From the NCBI RefSeq assembly GCF_000002425.4, contig NC_037255.1:1991847-2055846 (forward strand): a stretch of 64,000 bases of DNA. The letters are read 5' to 3'. The first letter of the stretch is position 1, and the number at the start of each line of letters is the position of its first letter. Source of the DNA: Physcomitrium patens. Lineage: Eukaryota > Streptophyta > Bryopsida > Funariales > Funariaceae. Shown here piece by piece: positions 25,601-37,849 of this stretch. Both the position numbers and the translations under genes were made by a program. The notes beneath the pieces were generated by a model that did no database searches, was not told the DNA's origin, and saw only the letters and a program-made list of their open reading frames with translations.

Positions 25601-28600
25601 GTGCCGACTCTCTTTACGACCTGCATGTCAAAACGACATAACAAGTACACATACTTGCCTGGATATGGTTGGTCAAGCTTTGGCTCAGTTTTCACAAAAA
25701 GCAGGGAGCGGGTCTTGCGAGAGTTTACGTTTCCACCCGCAAGAGAATTGGCCATGCTTCGCTGACCAATAGGCACTTTGACCTCACTATCAGTCTCAGA
25801 CAAGGCCACTGACAACAATTGGAAAGACGGGGGATTCTTGTTTGGAAGTACAAAATTTACGGCTGGTTTCTTTCTGTTGTGCAATCCATGTCTAGAGAAA
25901 ACAACATGATAAATATTCTCAGTAGCTAATCAATAAGGCATAAATGAAGGAAGCAAGAAAAGAAAAGAAGTTACGTCACATTTCAAGTGAACCAAACCCA
26001 CAGATGAAAAAAATTCGAATATTGAGGATAAGAAGAGAAACGGTTCCGAAAAGTGAATAGCAAACAGGGTATGTTTACGTGTCAACATGATTACAAAGAC
26101 GTACCGCTGGATGGCAGCAACTAATTTATGTATTGTCTCCATCTCTTTATTCTGTCCCTGAACTTCTGAACCACCACTTGACGTAACTCTCTGCCCACCA
26201 GTTGCTGGTTCCATCTTCACACCTGGTGCCGAAAGAGCCCCATTCCCAAGGGGTAGAGAAGAACCATTCACCCCAGGATTTGGAGTTGCATTTGTGGGAG
26301 TTTTCGGCAATGAGTTTTGTCTCTGTCGAGATTGCTCCAAAGAGTGTTGCATCTGAAATAACACATACAATGTGTAAACTACGCATATTGAAGACGTCCA
26401 CAACCAATTTGCCAAAAGGGAGTTCTTTCTACTACAATCTTCTTTCGTTTCTTTATCCTGCCAGAGCGATCACACTTGAATCGATCAACAGGTGCATGTA
26501 TCAGTTTGTACTCACTACTATTAGAAGTGGACACTACAAAAAAAACTAATAAATCAAATGCAGCAGCAGAAACTGTGGCTGCCACTTGTAACAACCAGAA
26601 TGCATTCATGTTTTGGACTGTCCAAAGAAGCAATCCACGCTCCATATAGGGAGCGACACATTTCACTTTAATCAAGACTTAAGGAGACTTCCCATGATTC
26701 TCTCAAGACCGAAACCAGCCATGTGGCGATTCCGAGGGCATAGTAGAGATAGGTCAGTAGATCATAACGAAATAACCATACTTCAGCAATAATACGCTCC
26801 TAATCGATAAAAAATGGAAATGCATTGCGACCTAGGAATAAACAAGTTGAAAATCATTACCTGACTCATATGACTTGGACCGACGCCAGAAACAAGGTTT
26901 GAACCCAATACATGCGCTTGTGCCTGCACCAGACCACCGACGGGAGACACCAAGTTGTGGTTGGACCCCATGCGTAACTCTGAAACCCCAACACCTGAAC
27001 TGAAAATCACTCCTGGAATTGGCAAAGGATTCTGCGGCAGCAGAGGGTTCATTGGTTGCTGCACCATCCCCAAGTGTTCTATGTGTTGACCTGATCGAAG
27101 TCCTTCATGTTGAACCAAATCCTCATTTAAGTGACTTTTTATTACAAACTTAACATCCAACTTGACATAAATGGGCAGCCACAAAAAGCAAGTACCATTT
27201 CATGAGGTTTCGAGGAAATGGTCGGGTACAAGGAAAGTATTCAGCTCCTAGACCATAAGCTAGAAGTGATGGTTCCAAATTTGAAGTACCTTGATGTTTC
27301 CCTGCATCCGCCAGTTGCTGCTCTTGTCGTCCTTTCTCAGCATCATCAAGACTTTGTGAATCAAATTCTTGTTTGGGCCTTGAAACCTCCTGTTAACAGA
27401 GCCAAAAAGAATGATTACAAATCCAAGAGAAGGACAAACTGATACAGGTTTTGAATCATACCTCAACCCAAAAAGTTTATCAACATAATACACTCACTGT
27501 TGAAACAAAAATCTCATAGTAATTTTACGGGAATCTCGTAGCTGTCAAGAATAATAGTTCCAAAATTGATTGCCCACATACAAAATAATAAAAAATAAAA
27601 TACAAGTTATTGAGACGCTGCACAATTTGCCTATAAAATACCAAATAGCACGGTACTTACTACCAATGTCATCACTGCACTTCCTCTACCAAAGCACAGC
27701 AGAATCTCACATTTGTTGTACATCCTGACATTAGTTTATAAAGACAAAGTTTGAGTGCAAAGGGTAAAACTTACTTGTGGTTCCATCTTGATCACTACGT
27801 CAACCCCTTCTCTCTGATCTCCCATAGATCTGTTCTCAGAACGAGGAGTTGTAGAACCGTCCCCCATAGAGATGGAGCCTGAGTGCTGAGACAACAGCGA
27901 CAAATGACTGCTACTTCGAAAAAGCTGCTGCTTCTCCAATTTGAGTTGCTGCTGCTGCTGTAGTTTTTCCTTGAGTTGTCTTCCCTTTTGATCTTTTGCA
28001 TCCTGTTTATCCAGAGCTTTCCGTTGCAGTAACTGCTGTTTTTCCTGTAATGCCTGGACGCGTTCCAAAGCTGCAGATCAGAAATATGTCATCGGAGTAC
28101 CAATACCTTTACGTTCATGTAAAAATTTCTCATCTGATTAAACAATATAAACTACTTGCAAAACCTCTTACAACAGCATGAAAGATGGTTTTTTTTTTTG
28201 CGTAAACCTCACAATAATCTTATCGCACTGGGGACTTTCACAAGGCGAGAAAAAGCCAAAGGTCACAATGTTCAACCTGCTTGGCCTTCAATTGCTTTGC
28301 CTCAGCCCGAGCTGCAGCTGCTGATTCTTTGCTTTCCCTCCTTCCGAGCATAGTTGATACGCCTCCCGAGCCGCTTGTTACTTCGTGTCCTCCAGCAGAT
28401 GTTGCAGGAGACAGAGGACCCGAAGGAACCGAAAGTGCAGATATTGAATGTGCCAGCCCTCCTGCACGACCCACTGACGTTTGCTGTCCCAGGGAACCTA
28501 GTGAAGCACTTGACTGCGGCATATACACACCAGGTATTGCTTGAGACAATTTCGAAGCCTCTTGTAACCGATACCTTCCACCTGCAAGAGGGCATATAAA

Positions 28601-28655
28601 CTATAAACTTAGACCAAATGAAGAATGCGCATCAAATACTGGACAAAAAATTACT

Positions 28656-28712
<57 letters not shown>

Positions 28713-31113
28713 AAAGCAAGACACCTGACATACCTGGTGATACAGCAGAAACCTGTTTCCTAAGAAGCGGTGGACCACCTCCAAACCCTCCATCAATATT
28801 TGTCTTCCGGTGCTTAGCAAAGCCATCAGCTCTTGACAAAGCTTTGGCGGCGGCAGCAATATGCAGCCTGCGCTCTCGCAGAGAACTAGAGGTCTTTCGA
28901 TACCTCCCGTAAATTGAGCAACCTATGTTATATTTTAACTGCAATAGAAGGGCAAATTTTACAGAAGATTACATCATGTCCGAATTTCTTAAAAAAAATT
29001 AAGATCCAATTTAGTGAGTATGCATACAAGATAATGCCATAGCCTCGATACAATAGAAGAACGATCAAAATTCAAACATCATGCTCAGAATTCAAATGGG
29101 AAAAGTGGTGACAGATCGATAATCAAACCTTATTGTAATTAGTTATGTAAGCTTCTTTTGCAACTTCTGGTGTTGGGTCCAAGCAGAGTGGAGGTTGCAC
29201 AGCATTTATTAGTCTAGCTTCCAACTCCTGTAACATTTAATACCACAGCTCCAAGTTAGAAACATGTAGATCAAGATTCGCTCCTACATCCTGATGATAA
29301 AGTGGCGTGCTCGAGCTTACAAAGCAGACCAAATAATCTAGCTTCTTTCCAAAATAAGAGATCACAATGTAGGAAAAAGACCCACCAGACACTCTTGGTA
29401 GGTCCAACCATCAAAATCCATGCATTTAAGGTCCTTGAAAATATTTCCACTATTTCGTTGCAGCACCACACGCTGCACAGTCGGAATAAGACTCCCTTCT
29501 CTTCCATGGCGAGGCAGTGACTGGATTCTTTCCCCAGATAGTGTCTGAAGACCATCTCTGTAATCACGAAGCTGGTACAAAAAATGCACCAGCAATGTTC
29601 TAAATTTGTTCTTTTCCCCACATCATCAAAATAGTTCAACAAAGCAACACTTCGTGACCGCTGCAAGAAACTTGGGACTTAATTATGTTCTTGACATAAT
29701 GACCAAATAAACAGGTGCAAAAGTAGAGAATTAGACATCAAGTGCAATTAGAAAGAATCAAACTGGAGAAGTCGATCCAACTAAAAGACCAACCTCGCAA
29801 ATAGCACAACCATCAAAGTACTTGCAGGGTATGTCCTCAAGCAAGATACTAGGCATCCATCCACCGTCAATGGCCTATTCCGATGCAACACAACGCAACA
29901 CAACAATCTTAGTGAACATATCACACGTCAAGCAACAGGATTAAGATGTATTAAAACAGGATAAATAGCCTAGATGTTTCTCATTAATCACGAACTCACA
30001 TTCATCATGTAAGACTGTTCTGCACTGAACCAACTTCCTCTGAAAATAACAGGGAACGATGGGTAAAAATTGTACCCTTAAGAAATCATCAGTATTACGG
30101 TCATAAGGTAATAAGTGTAATTCTGCCACTTCACAAGCGGGAGGTGGCAATTTACCCTTCTGTCAAGAATGTTTCAACAGCGTGAGATCGTAAGATAAGC
30201 GTTCAAAGAATCACTGTAATCTGACAGAAGATGAGGCTTTACTTCTCCTAACATTATTCAGAAAAGCAACGCCTCATGTGAAATGTACACAAGACAACGT
30301 ACCACCGTAGGTTCATCAATAGAAAAACCATCAGGAAACAGATTGATTGCAAATGAAGCCTCGGCATCTGCACAGAGACATAAGAAAGAGATGACTACTA
30401 GCAAATCGAATCAAGCATCATAGAAAGCCCAACTCATAGACTGATCAATGGATATCCTAAAACCGTGTGAGAAAGCAGAATTAATAGGAAGGTGGTCAAG
30501 ATTTATGAAACTGGAACATTGCAGCTAGTAATTAGACTACCAAGCTGATTCAAAAGAAGCTTGCGCTTACCCTTCGGTACATTTCGCCCCAGAGAATCAA
30601 TATGTTTCGTCTGCAAATCTCCACAAGAACCGCGCGGAGCAATCTACAATTCAGTAGACTAGAGTAAGTAATTCAATACGCTTCAATCCTTTAAAAGCAC
30701 CAAGATCGAGAAACTTAGAAAAAAAACGTTCATACGAAGAGACAGCGCACTCGAGAGAATCAACTAAGCCAAGAAAGCCTTCGTAGGCACAACTGAAGAA
30801 GGAGAATGATGGTAACTTCATAAAATATTAGTGCCCCTGACGTTCCTAAACATGTTTATGCGAAACAGCCGAGAACCACAAATTTATGACATACCTCCCC
30901 ACGGCTTTTCTTCGCGGAAAGACTCTTCACGCCCTCAAATCCTTCGGGCAACGGCCGTTTCCGGTTAAGCGTCCCCTCCTGGTGATTGACTTCATTAATG
31001 TGAGCGCCATTCTCTTCAGCAGCTGCTTCGTGATTCTGAAGCTTCACGTTGGAAGAGACCTTTGGAACATACCGAGTGCCGATCTTTGATATTTTGAAGG
31101 ATATTCCCACCAT
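22634..31113 (-). CDS. PHL: SPT20/PHL-like transcription cofactor, many exons
   Basis: Similar to Arabidopsis PHYTOCHROME-DEPENDENT LATE-FLOWERING (At1g72390), the plant relative of SAGA subunit SPT20; probably nuclear. Exon 1 (31,113-30,895) starts MVGISFKISKIGTRYVPK and ends at a GTATGT donor. Approximate coding blocks follow: near 30,580 and 30,340 (SFAINLFPDGFSI), 30,150, 29,880-29,800 (ILLEDIPCKYFDGCAICEV), 29,575-29,395 (LRDYRDG to WTYQE), 29,230-29,130 (QPPLCLDPTPEVAKE), 28,930-28,735, 28,580-28,270, 28,070-27,776, 27,390-27,200, 27,110-26,865, 26,355-26,105 (QNSLPKTPT), 25,890-25,660 (SRKTRSLLFVKTEP), 25,450-25,280, 24,765-24,730 and 24,525-24,005. The last exon ends at 22,634 and encodes about 424 residues with long polyglutamine and Met/Gly/Asn-rich tracts. 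Order and motifs follow the family. The 24,005/23,915 junction phase was not settled by eye. No clear inactivating lesion was seen. Confidence 0.85.
22917..23215 (-). repeat. Coding CAA/CAG repeats encoding polyglutamine
   Basis: Within the last exon of the SPT20/PHL-like gene, blocks of up to about 17 Gln alternate with a repeated LLNSQ or LLNSPQ spacer and with QQLNAQQLNPQ units. Mixed CAA and CAG codons mean this is partly selected coding repeat, not a pure slippage tract. The opposite strand gives an artefactual Cys-rich ORF. Confidence 0.9.
28654..28710. repeat. (AG)n microsatellite in an intron
   Basis: About 28 uninterrupted GA/AG dinucleotides lie in the intron between the coding blocks near 28,735 and 28,580 of the SPT20/PHL-like gene. 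On the transcript this is a long CU tract just upstream of the next exon, so it could serve as a polypyrimidine tract. Confidence 0.95.
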
Positions 31114-32901
31114 GACTACCTAGACTTTTGCCAACTCCTCAGCTGAGAACAGTGAAGAGCTGGTACTTCAGTTTCTCCCAAACACAGATTTAAATTACCC
31201 GAAGAGAAAAGAGATTTATAATTGTAAGACAAGCCCACTCCGACAATACAGCAGGAGCAATTCAGACTGACCGGTATGAGGTGCAGATTCCTAAATCCAT
31301 GCAGGAATGCAGCCCAATTCCGCTTAAGGACAGATCACTGTGAGTAATACATGCACCGACATCAAGGCGATATTACGAACTGGCAAATTTTATAAATATA
31401 ATCCGCATGTGCTCGTTGTAGAAACAAAGTGTCACCACTCTATGGGCAGGTGGTTTCGACGAGTGTCGCTAGCAAAAGGATAAAGATCTCTGAGCAAGCT
31501 TGGAACATTGCCAAACGAAAGATTACGATCTGATGAGGCTCGTGCGGGAGCACAAGAAGCCAAATAAAATGCTTTACGATCGGTGCGTTGTAGATTCTAT
31601 GCTCGCGAAAGACCGTGTAATTAGCGACTTCTCGCCCTAAAATTATAATTGAGGACACTCCTGTGTGCTTCAGCGCAAATTTTTTAGCCTCAAGCGTAAG
31701 AGTATGCCGTGTACCAATTCTATAGGATTCAATTTGATCAGGTTGAATGTCTAAAGTGATGTTATGATCCCTGAGTTAGTCACTGCGCAATTTAAACGCA
31801 GAAGTACGATCACAAGAACGGAAAAAAATAGAGGAGCAACGAGAGGGCCGGGGCGCCTGAAGTCTTACATTGAAATTGAAAATACGACAGGAGCCGACCA
31901 GTAAATAGTTCTGATTTGCTCGCCATTCCTCGGGTCCATGTTCTTCACACACTAACGCGGATTGCAGCATTCACTTCAGCAGTTCACTTCTATTCCAATG
32001 CACTCCCGCTGAAACCCTGACGACGAAGTTAATCCCCAATCCTCATCCCAGCTGCACAGGTCCTCACCCTCACCCTTCGCATCACCAGAGAAAACCCTAA
32101 GAAAGGGAGACACAGCAACAAGAGCCCTTCCAAGCAAAGAAGCACCGACGCGACGCGAATCTTTGCCAAGAGATATATCTCAATAATCCTGCAGGTCACC
32201 TAACATGACACAGTGTGCAGCTCCATGGGAAGCTGACAGAGGCGCCAAGCCAAGCCGATCGCCTACAGACAAGAAGCAAGACAAGAGGAGTGGCGATACC
32301 AGGTGTAGCATCACCGAAGCTCCGAAGCTTGTCTGCGAGGCTGCATAGCTGAGGCTGGTCTGCGACGCAACTTGTCCTCGACTCCATTCCAAGTTGCGAC
32401 GTTACAACCCAGTCTCCCATGTCGATGCTTGGCTTCCTCCGTTTCAACGACTTTTCTTCGCGGTGTGAAGGGGGCCTCGATCACTACCAGTTTCTTGTAA
32501 CGAATGAATGAGAATGAGTGGAGATGAATTTGAATGAATTAACATTTTCATCCTTTTTTGAATAGTCTCGGGTGGTTCAACGTTGTCTGCTGCTGTTCGG
32601 GAGCTTCAAGTACAAATTTCAGCATGTTGAAGGTCGACTCCGTGTTCAATTGTGGTCCTTCATTTTTTGGGTATATGCAGTTCCGGGGTTAACTTGAATG
32701 CTCTTTGTGCCCAGTTTCTCAAAACGGCTTTACTCTGAATTTGCATCCTGGGTTGAGCAGGCATTGTAGTCTGGGGGTTTAGGGTTCCGCTTTGGTTGGT
32801 TCGACGGTTGAGGAAAGAGCGGAAGCTCCTGTGAATCCGTTCTCTGAATCTGCATTCTGTTCTATCCTGCTCCATTGACCCTGTTTTTGCATCCAGCAGT
32901 C
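31114..32901. promoter_or_regulatory. Shared upstream region of two divergent genes
   Basis: About 1.8 kb separates the start codons of the minus-strand SPT20/PHL-like gene and the plus-strand 142-residue gene, so it should hold both promoters and 5' UTRs. No individual element could be assigned. Short ORFs here are not supported. Confidence 0.45.
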
Positions 32902-33806
32902 ATGTCCTCCAAGCGGAAACACTCTAGTTCTCACTCTTCACGCGATCCTTCTACCCCCAAACGTTCTCAGGCACCCGCTTCTCCCCAGTCTCGCCACCTT
33001 CCTCTTCTCCAGCTGGAAAGCGAGATCGCGGATCTCGGTGCGAAGGTGTCAGCCTACAGGGAGAAGGGGTTGAGCTTTTTCGCTGCCCTCAGCGAAGCAC
33101 GCGTAAGGAAGAACCAAGGTTAGGCTTTCCGCTTGTTCCTACAAATGCGGTTGATGTTTTACGTATCTTCCTCTGTCGATTCCAATATTCATATCATGTA
33201 CGAAATCTCCTAAATGTCATCCAGAGTATTTTTATGCTCAGAGTAGAGAGTGACTACTCGCTATAATTCTGAGGTGTTAATTGATATTTTTAAACAATAA
33301 TGAATTGCTTACATTCTACAAACTTCAGTTAAATTGATGCATCCATGTTGCATCTTTATAGATTCTTGATAAGCCTCATATCATTCACTCTCTGATGCCA
33401 TTGTCATTGTAATCGGTTTATAGAAGCTGGTTGGGCGTTCGCTGCAGTTGCGTCTTACATTCAATCATTGCTATATATGTCTACCAATGCAGATATGATT
33501 CAATCGCAGAACTTCAATATTTTAGAATTTCATTCAGTATGAGTATTTCATTTGTTGATTGAGTGATTGGCGTAACATGTGCATCTGTGTACAGAGGAAA
33601 CAGCATGCCCAGCACCCACGAAACCCAGAAGTGTACATGAAGACCAGAGGCAGGCTTTGAAGGAGAGGCTAGCTTTGGCCAATAAAATGTTGCCTACATT
33701 GTTGAAAGACCTTGCTATGTGGAATACCAAGATCCAACAGGCTGTGGACGTGAAGCGGAAAGACCAACGATTGCCTTTCCTGGATAGCGTTGATGCCGAA
33801 ACGTAG
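32902..33806 (+). CDS. Small two-exon gene, function unknown, coiled-coil-like
   Basis: Exons 32,902-33,118 and 33,595-33,806 join in phase (G|AG codon) through a GTTAGG donor and a TGTGTACAG acceptor, giving 429 bases and 142 residues. The ATG (MSSKRKHSSSHSSR) opens a basic Ser-rich tail. Helical, heptad-like stretches follow (LLQLESEIADLGAKVSAYRE, roughly residues 32-51, and DQRQALKERLALANKMLPTL, about 90-109). It ends QRLPFLDSVDAET. No family was recognised. The size, basic tail and paired helices would suit a small subunit of a nuclear complex, but that is speculation. It is divergently arranged with the SPT20/PHL-like gene. Confidence 0.65.
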
Positions 33807-36800
33807 CTGCTTCGTGATATCTTCCAGGAGCTTCCTGTCCAGGTCAAGATATTGTACATTCCTCATCATTAAGACTTCTGCCTGATAGTATTTGTACCAG
33901 ACCATGGAATAAGGAGCCTGAAATTCTCTGCAATTGGAATGTTGACTACAAGGACCAGGACCTTTGCATCCGTCTGAGAAAAATGTAGCATACCGAGTTG
34001 ACAAACTAATTAGGATAAAGCGTTCTAAGTGATAGCTAGCGGTGATGTCTGCTGTAAATATTTTAATTTTCATGTTCCTGTAAGACACGTAGTGGCCCTG
34101 CATTAGTGCCTGGAGGTTCTCAGCCTGATTCTGGTTTTAAAGTCCCACTATACGAACTCTTGATTCATGGTTTTAGAAATCTTCCCGTGTTCTCACTTTT
34201 ATATATACATGCTGACACGAAGATTGTTTATGAGAGTTCAAGCAGAGATGTGGATTTGACAAAGGTTTTGTCGTTCGAGAAAGTATGCAATATCATTCGC
34301 TTTCTGGAGTTCATTCATTCGATAGGTCAGGCAATTTTCGCTGGTATCCAATTCTGCATTGTCCTTAACTTGTTACATGAGCAGGCAATCTTGATTTCAA
34401 GCGTACATTTGTGAAGCAAAACACATCAGGTGACTTATCTTGGAAGGGTGCTTCAATCTATGTCATTCTAACATCCATTACATTACGTCAAATAGGACAT
34501 CCAAGAGGAAAACCCCGGTCACTTTTTGTCTTGTAACCGCCGAAGTTCACCTTGTAATTCGATATTTCGTTGCTGCGTCAATGTGCTATTTCCACTGCAG
34601 TAACGTGTTGCTATGTAAATATCGTGCCAAATATTAAGTTATGTCTTTGCAAATTTCAAGTTTTTAATATTTTTTAATATAAAATGTACTTTAGTATTTA
34701 GTCTATCTACGGGGTAAATTTTAGAAATATTAACGTCCAGCAATTAAGTAATGTTTCAAGTACATATACTATAAAATAGGAAAAATATTTTTTAATACAT
34801 ATGTAAATATTAATGCTTGTATTACCACATGACTTTTTAATTCTTTGAACATACTTTTTGTAATTGCCAAATTAGGAAATCTACTTAATTCTTTCTAATT
34901 GCCAAATTAATATTATTCTTGGAAGAGGTAGTACTGTGAAAAGCTACATTTATTTTGTCAAATATTTTTCTGCACAAGATAGGTCTTATCATTTTAGTTT
35001 AGTGAATATAATTTATAGTTGATGGTTTTGAGATTATATTTATTTATTTACTCCTTCTAGAATATTGATTTGCAAGATTTTGCAATTTAAAATATAAAGA
35101 TATCATTTAAATATATCAAAGTGTAATTTGTCATACCATATCATCATTATTGTTCAAAATCAACTTATTATTTTATACTTTTCAAAACTTATAAAAATAT
35201 ATATTTAGATATAAAGTGATGCTAATGCCACCAATTTTTTTGCTATTACCACCACAATCTATTACCAATTCAACATATTTATTCAGTTCTTTTTATTTAA
35301 AAATAAAAATAAAAATATTTAACACTATTCTTAACATCAATCAAAAAATATTTATTTCTATTAATAAACATTGACAAAAGATGTGGGTAAATGGTTGATT
35401 GTGGAGGCAATAGCAATAATATATATACAATATATATATATATATATATATATAATGTCTTTGGCTATTCTTCTATTCATACTTGTAAAAATTCACTATT
35501 AGTATATCTAAAGAATAGTAAGATTATCTGTGTGATGCACTTATTAAATGAAAATTTAAAATTTCATAGTAAATAAATAAACCAGAAAATGAAATACATA
35601 AAAATTGATAAAAACAACATATATTTTTCACTTTTTATTTTTATTTTTATAATTTATGGTTGTTAAAAAATTCGTAAATTACATATTCATTTAATACAAA
35701 ATATAACATCTCAAAAAAAAAATCTCTGACTCTAGTTAGTATTTTTTTATTTTTTATTTTTATTATGTGTATCGTACAAACAAACTTATTGTCCTTTACA
35801 CATGTTATTCATGACTTTTTACTAGTATGGGTGATTGAATAGCAACAACCTGTACAAAACAATGTAAGTATTGTTTGAAATGGCACAAAAAATTCATCAT
35901 AATCCAATACTCCATAATCAAAAAACTCACAATCCTTGATTTCAATGACTATTATAGTAAGATTTCCAATCTTATGAGATGATAGAATTCCAAGTTGAAA
36001 TAACCTACATTTCAATTGCATGTCCAAAAAGGTTGGCATTATAACAATGAATGACTGACTGACTAAACTTTAAGTTTCCCATCAGTTCCACGGTTCCAGT
36101 CCGGGAATCAGCATGCGACGAGGAGCACAAGACTGAGAGGCTCCGAAGCACAAGAGCAAGCAGAGGCCGTCGGCCCGCCCAAATTCGACGCTCGCGCGCT
36201 TTCTTCGCCATCAATTCAAAGCGAGGTGTTCCATCCCCCGTCGCAATCGTGATGTAGCTGGTGGCCTCTCGGAGAGCAATGCCGCGATGGGCAATGAGGG
36301 AGCGACGGAAAGAGACGAATGAAGGCAAGAATTAAAAGGAGCGGGATAGGGAAATGGTCCCCGCATCGCCGAAGCCTTGCTAACGAATTCTATGCCGCGG
36401 CCTCGTCGGAATCTGATGGCATTCAACGGCGCACTTCTCACGTCGATTTGAGCCATCGCGCTGCCTTCCGGCTGCGGGGAACAGCAGGAGGATTAGGAGG
36501 AGGAGGAGTTAGAAGAGCCTCCAATCAGTCGTTTCCCCTGTGCGCTGGAACGCCGCAGTTTGAATTTCGGCTGATTTCGGTAGAGGCGTGAGAGGGGATG
36601 GTGGTGCTGACGCGGTGCTATGGAGAACGAAGGTGAGGGATTGTTGAAGGGGAGTAAATGCGGAGCTGCAAGCGTGAGCGATTCATGTAGGAGAGGCCGC
36701 AGTATGTGTGTGTGTGTGAGAGAGAGAGATGGAGAGAGTTTTTGTGAGATGAATTTGGCGAGCGGAGATCCCGTGGTCACAACCGGGCTGTCGCGTTCCT

Positions 36801-37345
36801 GAGTCCTGATTTCTGTAATTTATGAGCTCGATAAGGAGGCGTCTGTCGGGCCTGGAGTTTTAGTGTCGTGCTGAGTATTCAGATAATCGTAGCATTGTCG
36901 TGGTTTAAATATGGGAGCGGAATGCAGAAGATTGTTATAATTTTTCCCACTGGGCTAACGCTTGGTTTGGTTTCTTTGTACCGCGTGTTTTTAGTGACTG
37001 TTAGTTTTGGAATTGGTGGTAGTTGCTGTCGTGTTGCTAGTTTTTTGTATTTCCTTTTAATTTTGCAATGAGCATTATAATCAAATTTTATAACAAAGTT
37101 ATGTATATTAATCGTTTTGTAGAGAGCACAGACTTTTGAGTGCCTTTTTCGAGTAATTCGAAGTCGGGGGCTGCGATTGTGAGTGGAACGAGCTTCGATT
37201 CTCGATCATCGAAAAATTTCACGAAGCAGATGACGGTATTGCGAGTTGTTCAGTTGGATGATGCGCGCATGTGTACAATTTGTCGGGTCAAGAGGATACT
37301 GGTGACGCTACGTTAGATCGAGGCCTGAAACACGCGTGCCGCGAA
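33807..37345. other. AT-rich intergenic DNA, then GC-rich upstream region of the DNMT3-like gene
   Basis: The 3' flank of the small gene is followed by about 34,630-36,000 of AT-rich DNA with a TA microsatellite near 35,420 and no gene. From about 36,080 to 36,860 the sequence becomes GC- and CpG-rich, with short GT and GA runs near 36,710. It is probably the promoter and first untranslated exon region of the methyltransferase gene. ORFs on both strands there match nothing. Confidence 0.5.
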
Positions 37346-37636
37346 ATGGACACCTTCCTAGCGAAGATTGAGGAGTTGAAGAGAGAGGCTGAACGTTTGA
37401 AGCATACTTGCCGATGTGTGAGTACTACACCCACCGGGATCAACAAAAAAACAAAAAGAAATATTATCAGCTATAATAATGATAACAATGGTATTATTGC
37501 CAGCCCCGGGGGGCTGTTCTCGAACGGCATCACTTCCTCACCTTGTAATATTCCAGGCTACAAGGTGATAGTCTTTCATTACACTGTTCATACTAATCGA
37601 TTCAAACATATTTTCAGCACGGATCGAGGGAATTAA
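37346..37636 (+). other. Upstream ORF or alternative N-terminal exon of the DNMT3-like gene
   Basis: An ATG at 37,346 opens a frame with a charged helix (MDTFLAKIEELKREAERLKH) that continues to a stop at 37,636. Two donors lie in it: GTGAGT at about 37,418 and GTGATA at 37,565. Splicing from 37,564 to a poor acceptor at 37,843 would join it in frame with the methyltransferase ATG and add about 75 residues. Splicing to the better acceptor at 37,811 would leave it as an upstream ORF. Another short upstream ORF starts at 37,230. Confidence 0.4.
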
Positions 37637-37849
37637 TCACACGTTTTGGGCCAACTTACAAACAAAACACGTAATTCCATTTAATTGCTGTGGTCGTAGT
37701 CCTCACTTAGTGGCACTCTCAAGGAGGTTTGACTTGCATCAAGTGCAGTCTGCACCCATGCACTGTTTTGCATTGGTTCCTTTCCATCTGGCCTGCTCTT
37801 TTATCCCTTAGTACGTACAATTTAAAGGAATTGTACATGAAAGTTTGAT

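Noticed and set aside
28625..28944. Arg-Glu or Ser-Leu repeat ORFs
   Set aside because: Translation of an intronic AG microsatellite.
36319..36780. ORFs on both strands upstream of the DNMT3-like gene
   Set aside because: The DNA is GC-rich and so has few stops by chance; no conserved motif, and more likely promoter or UTR.
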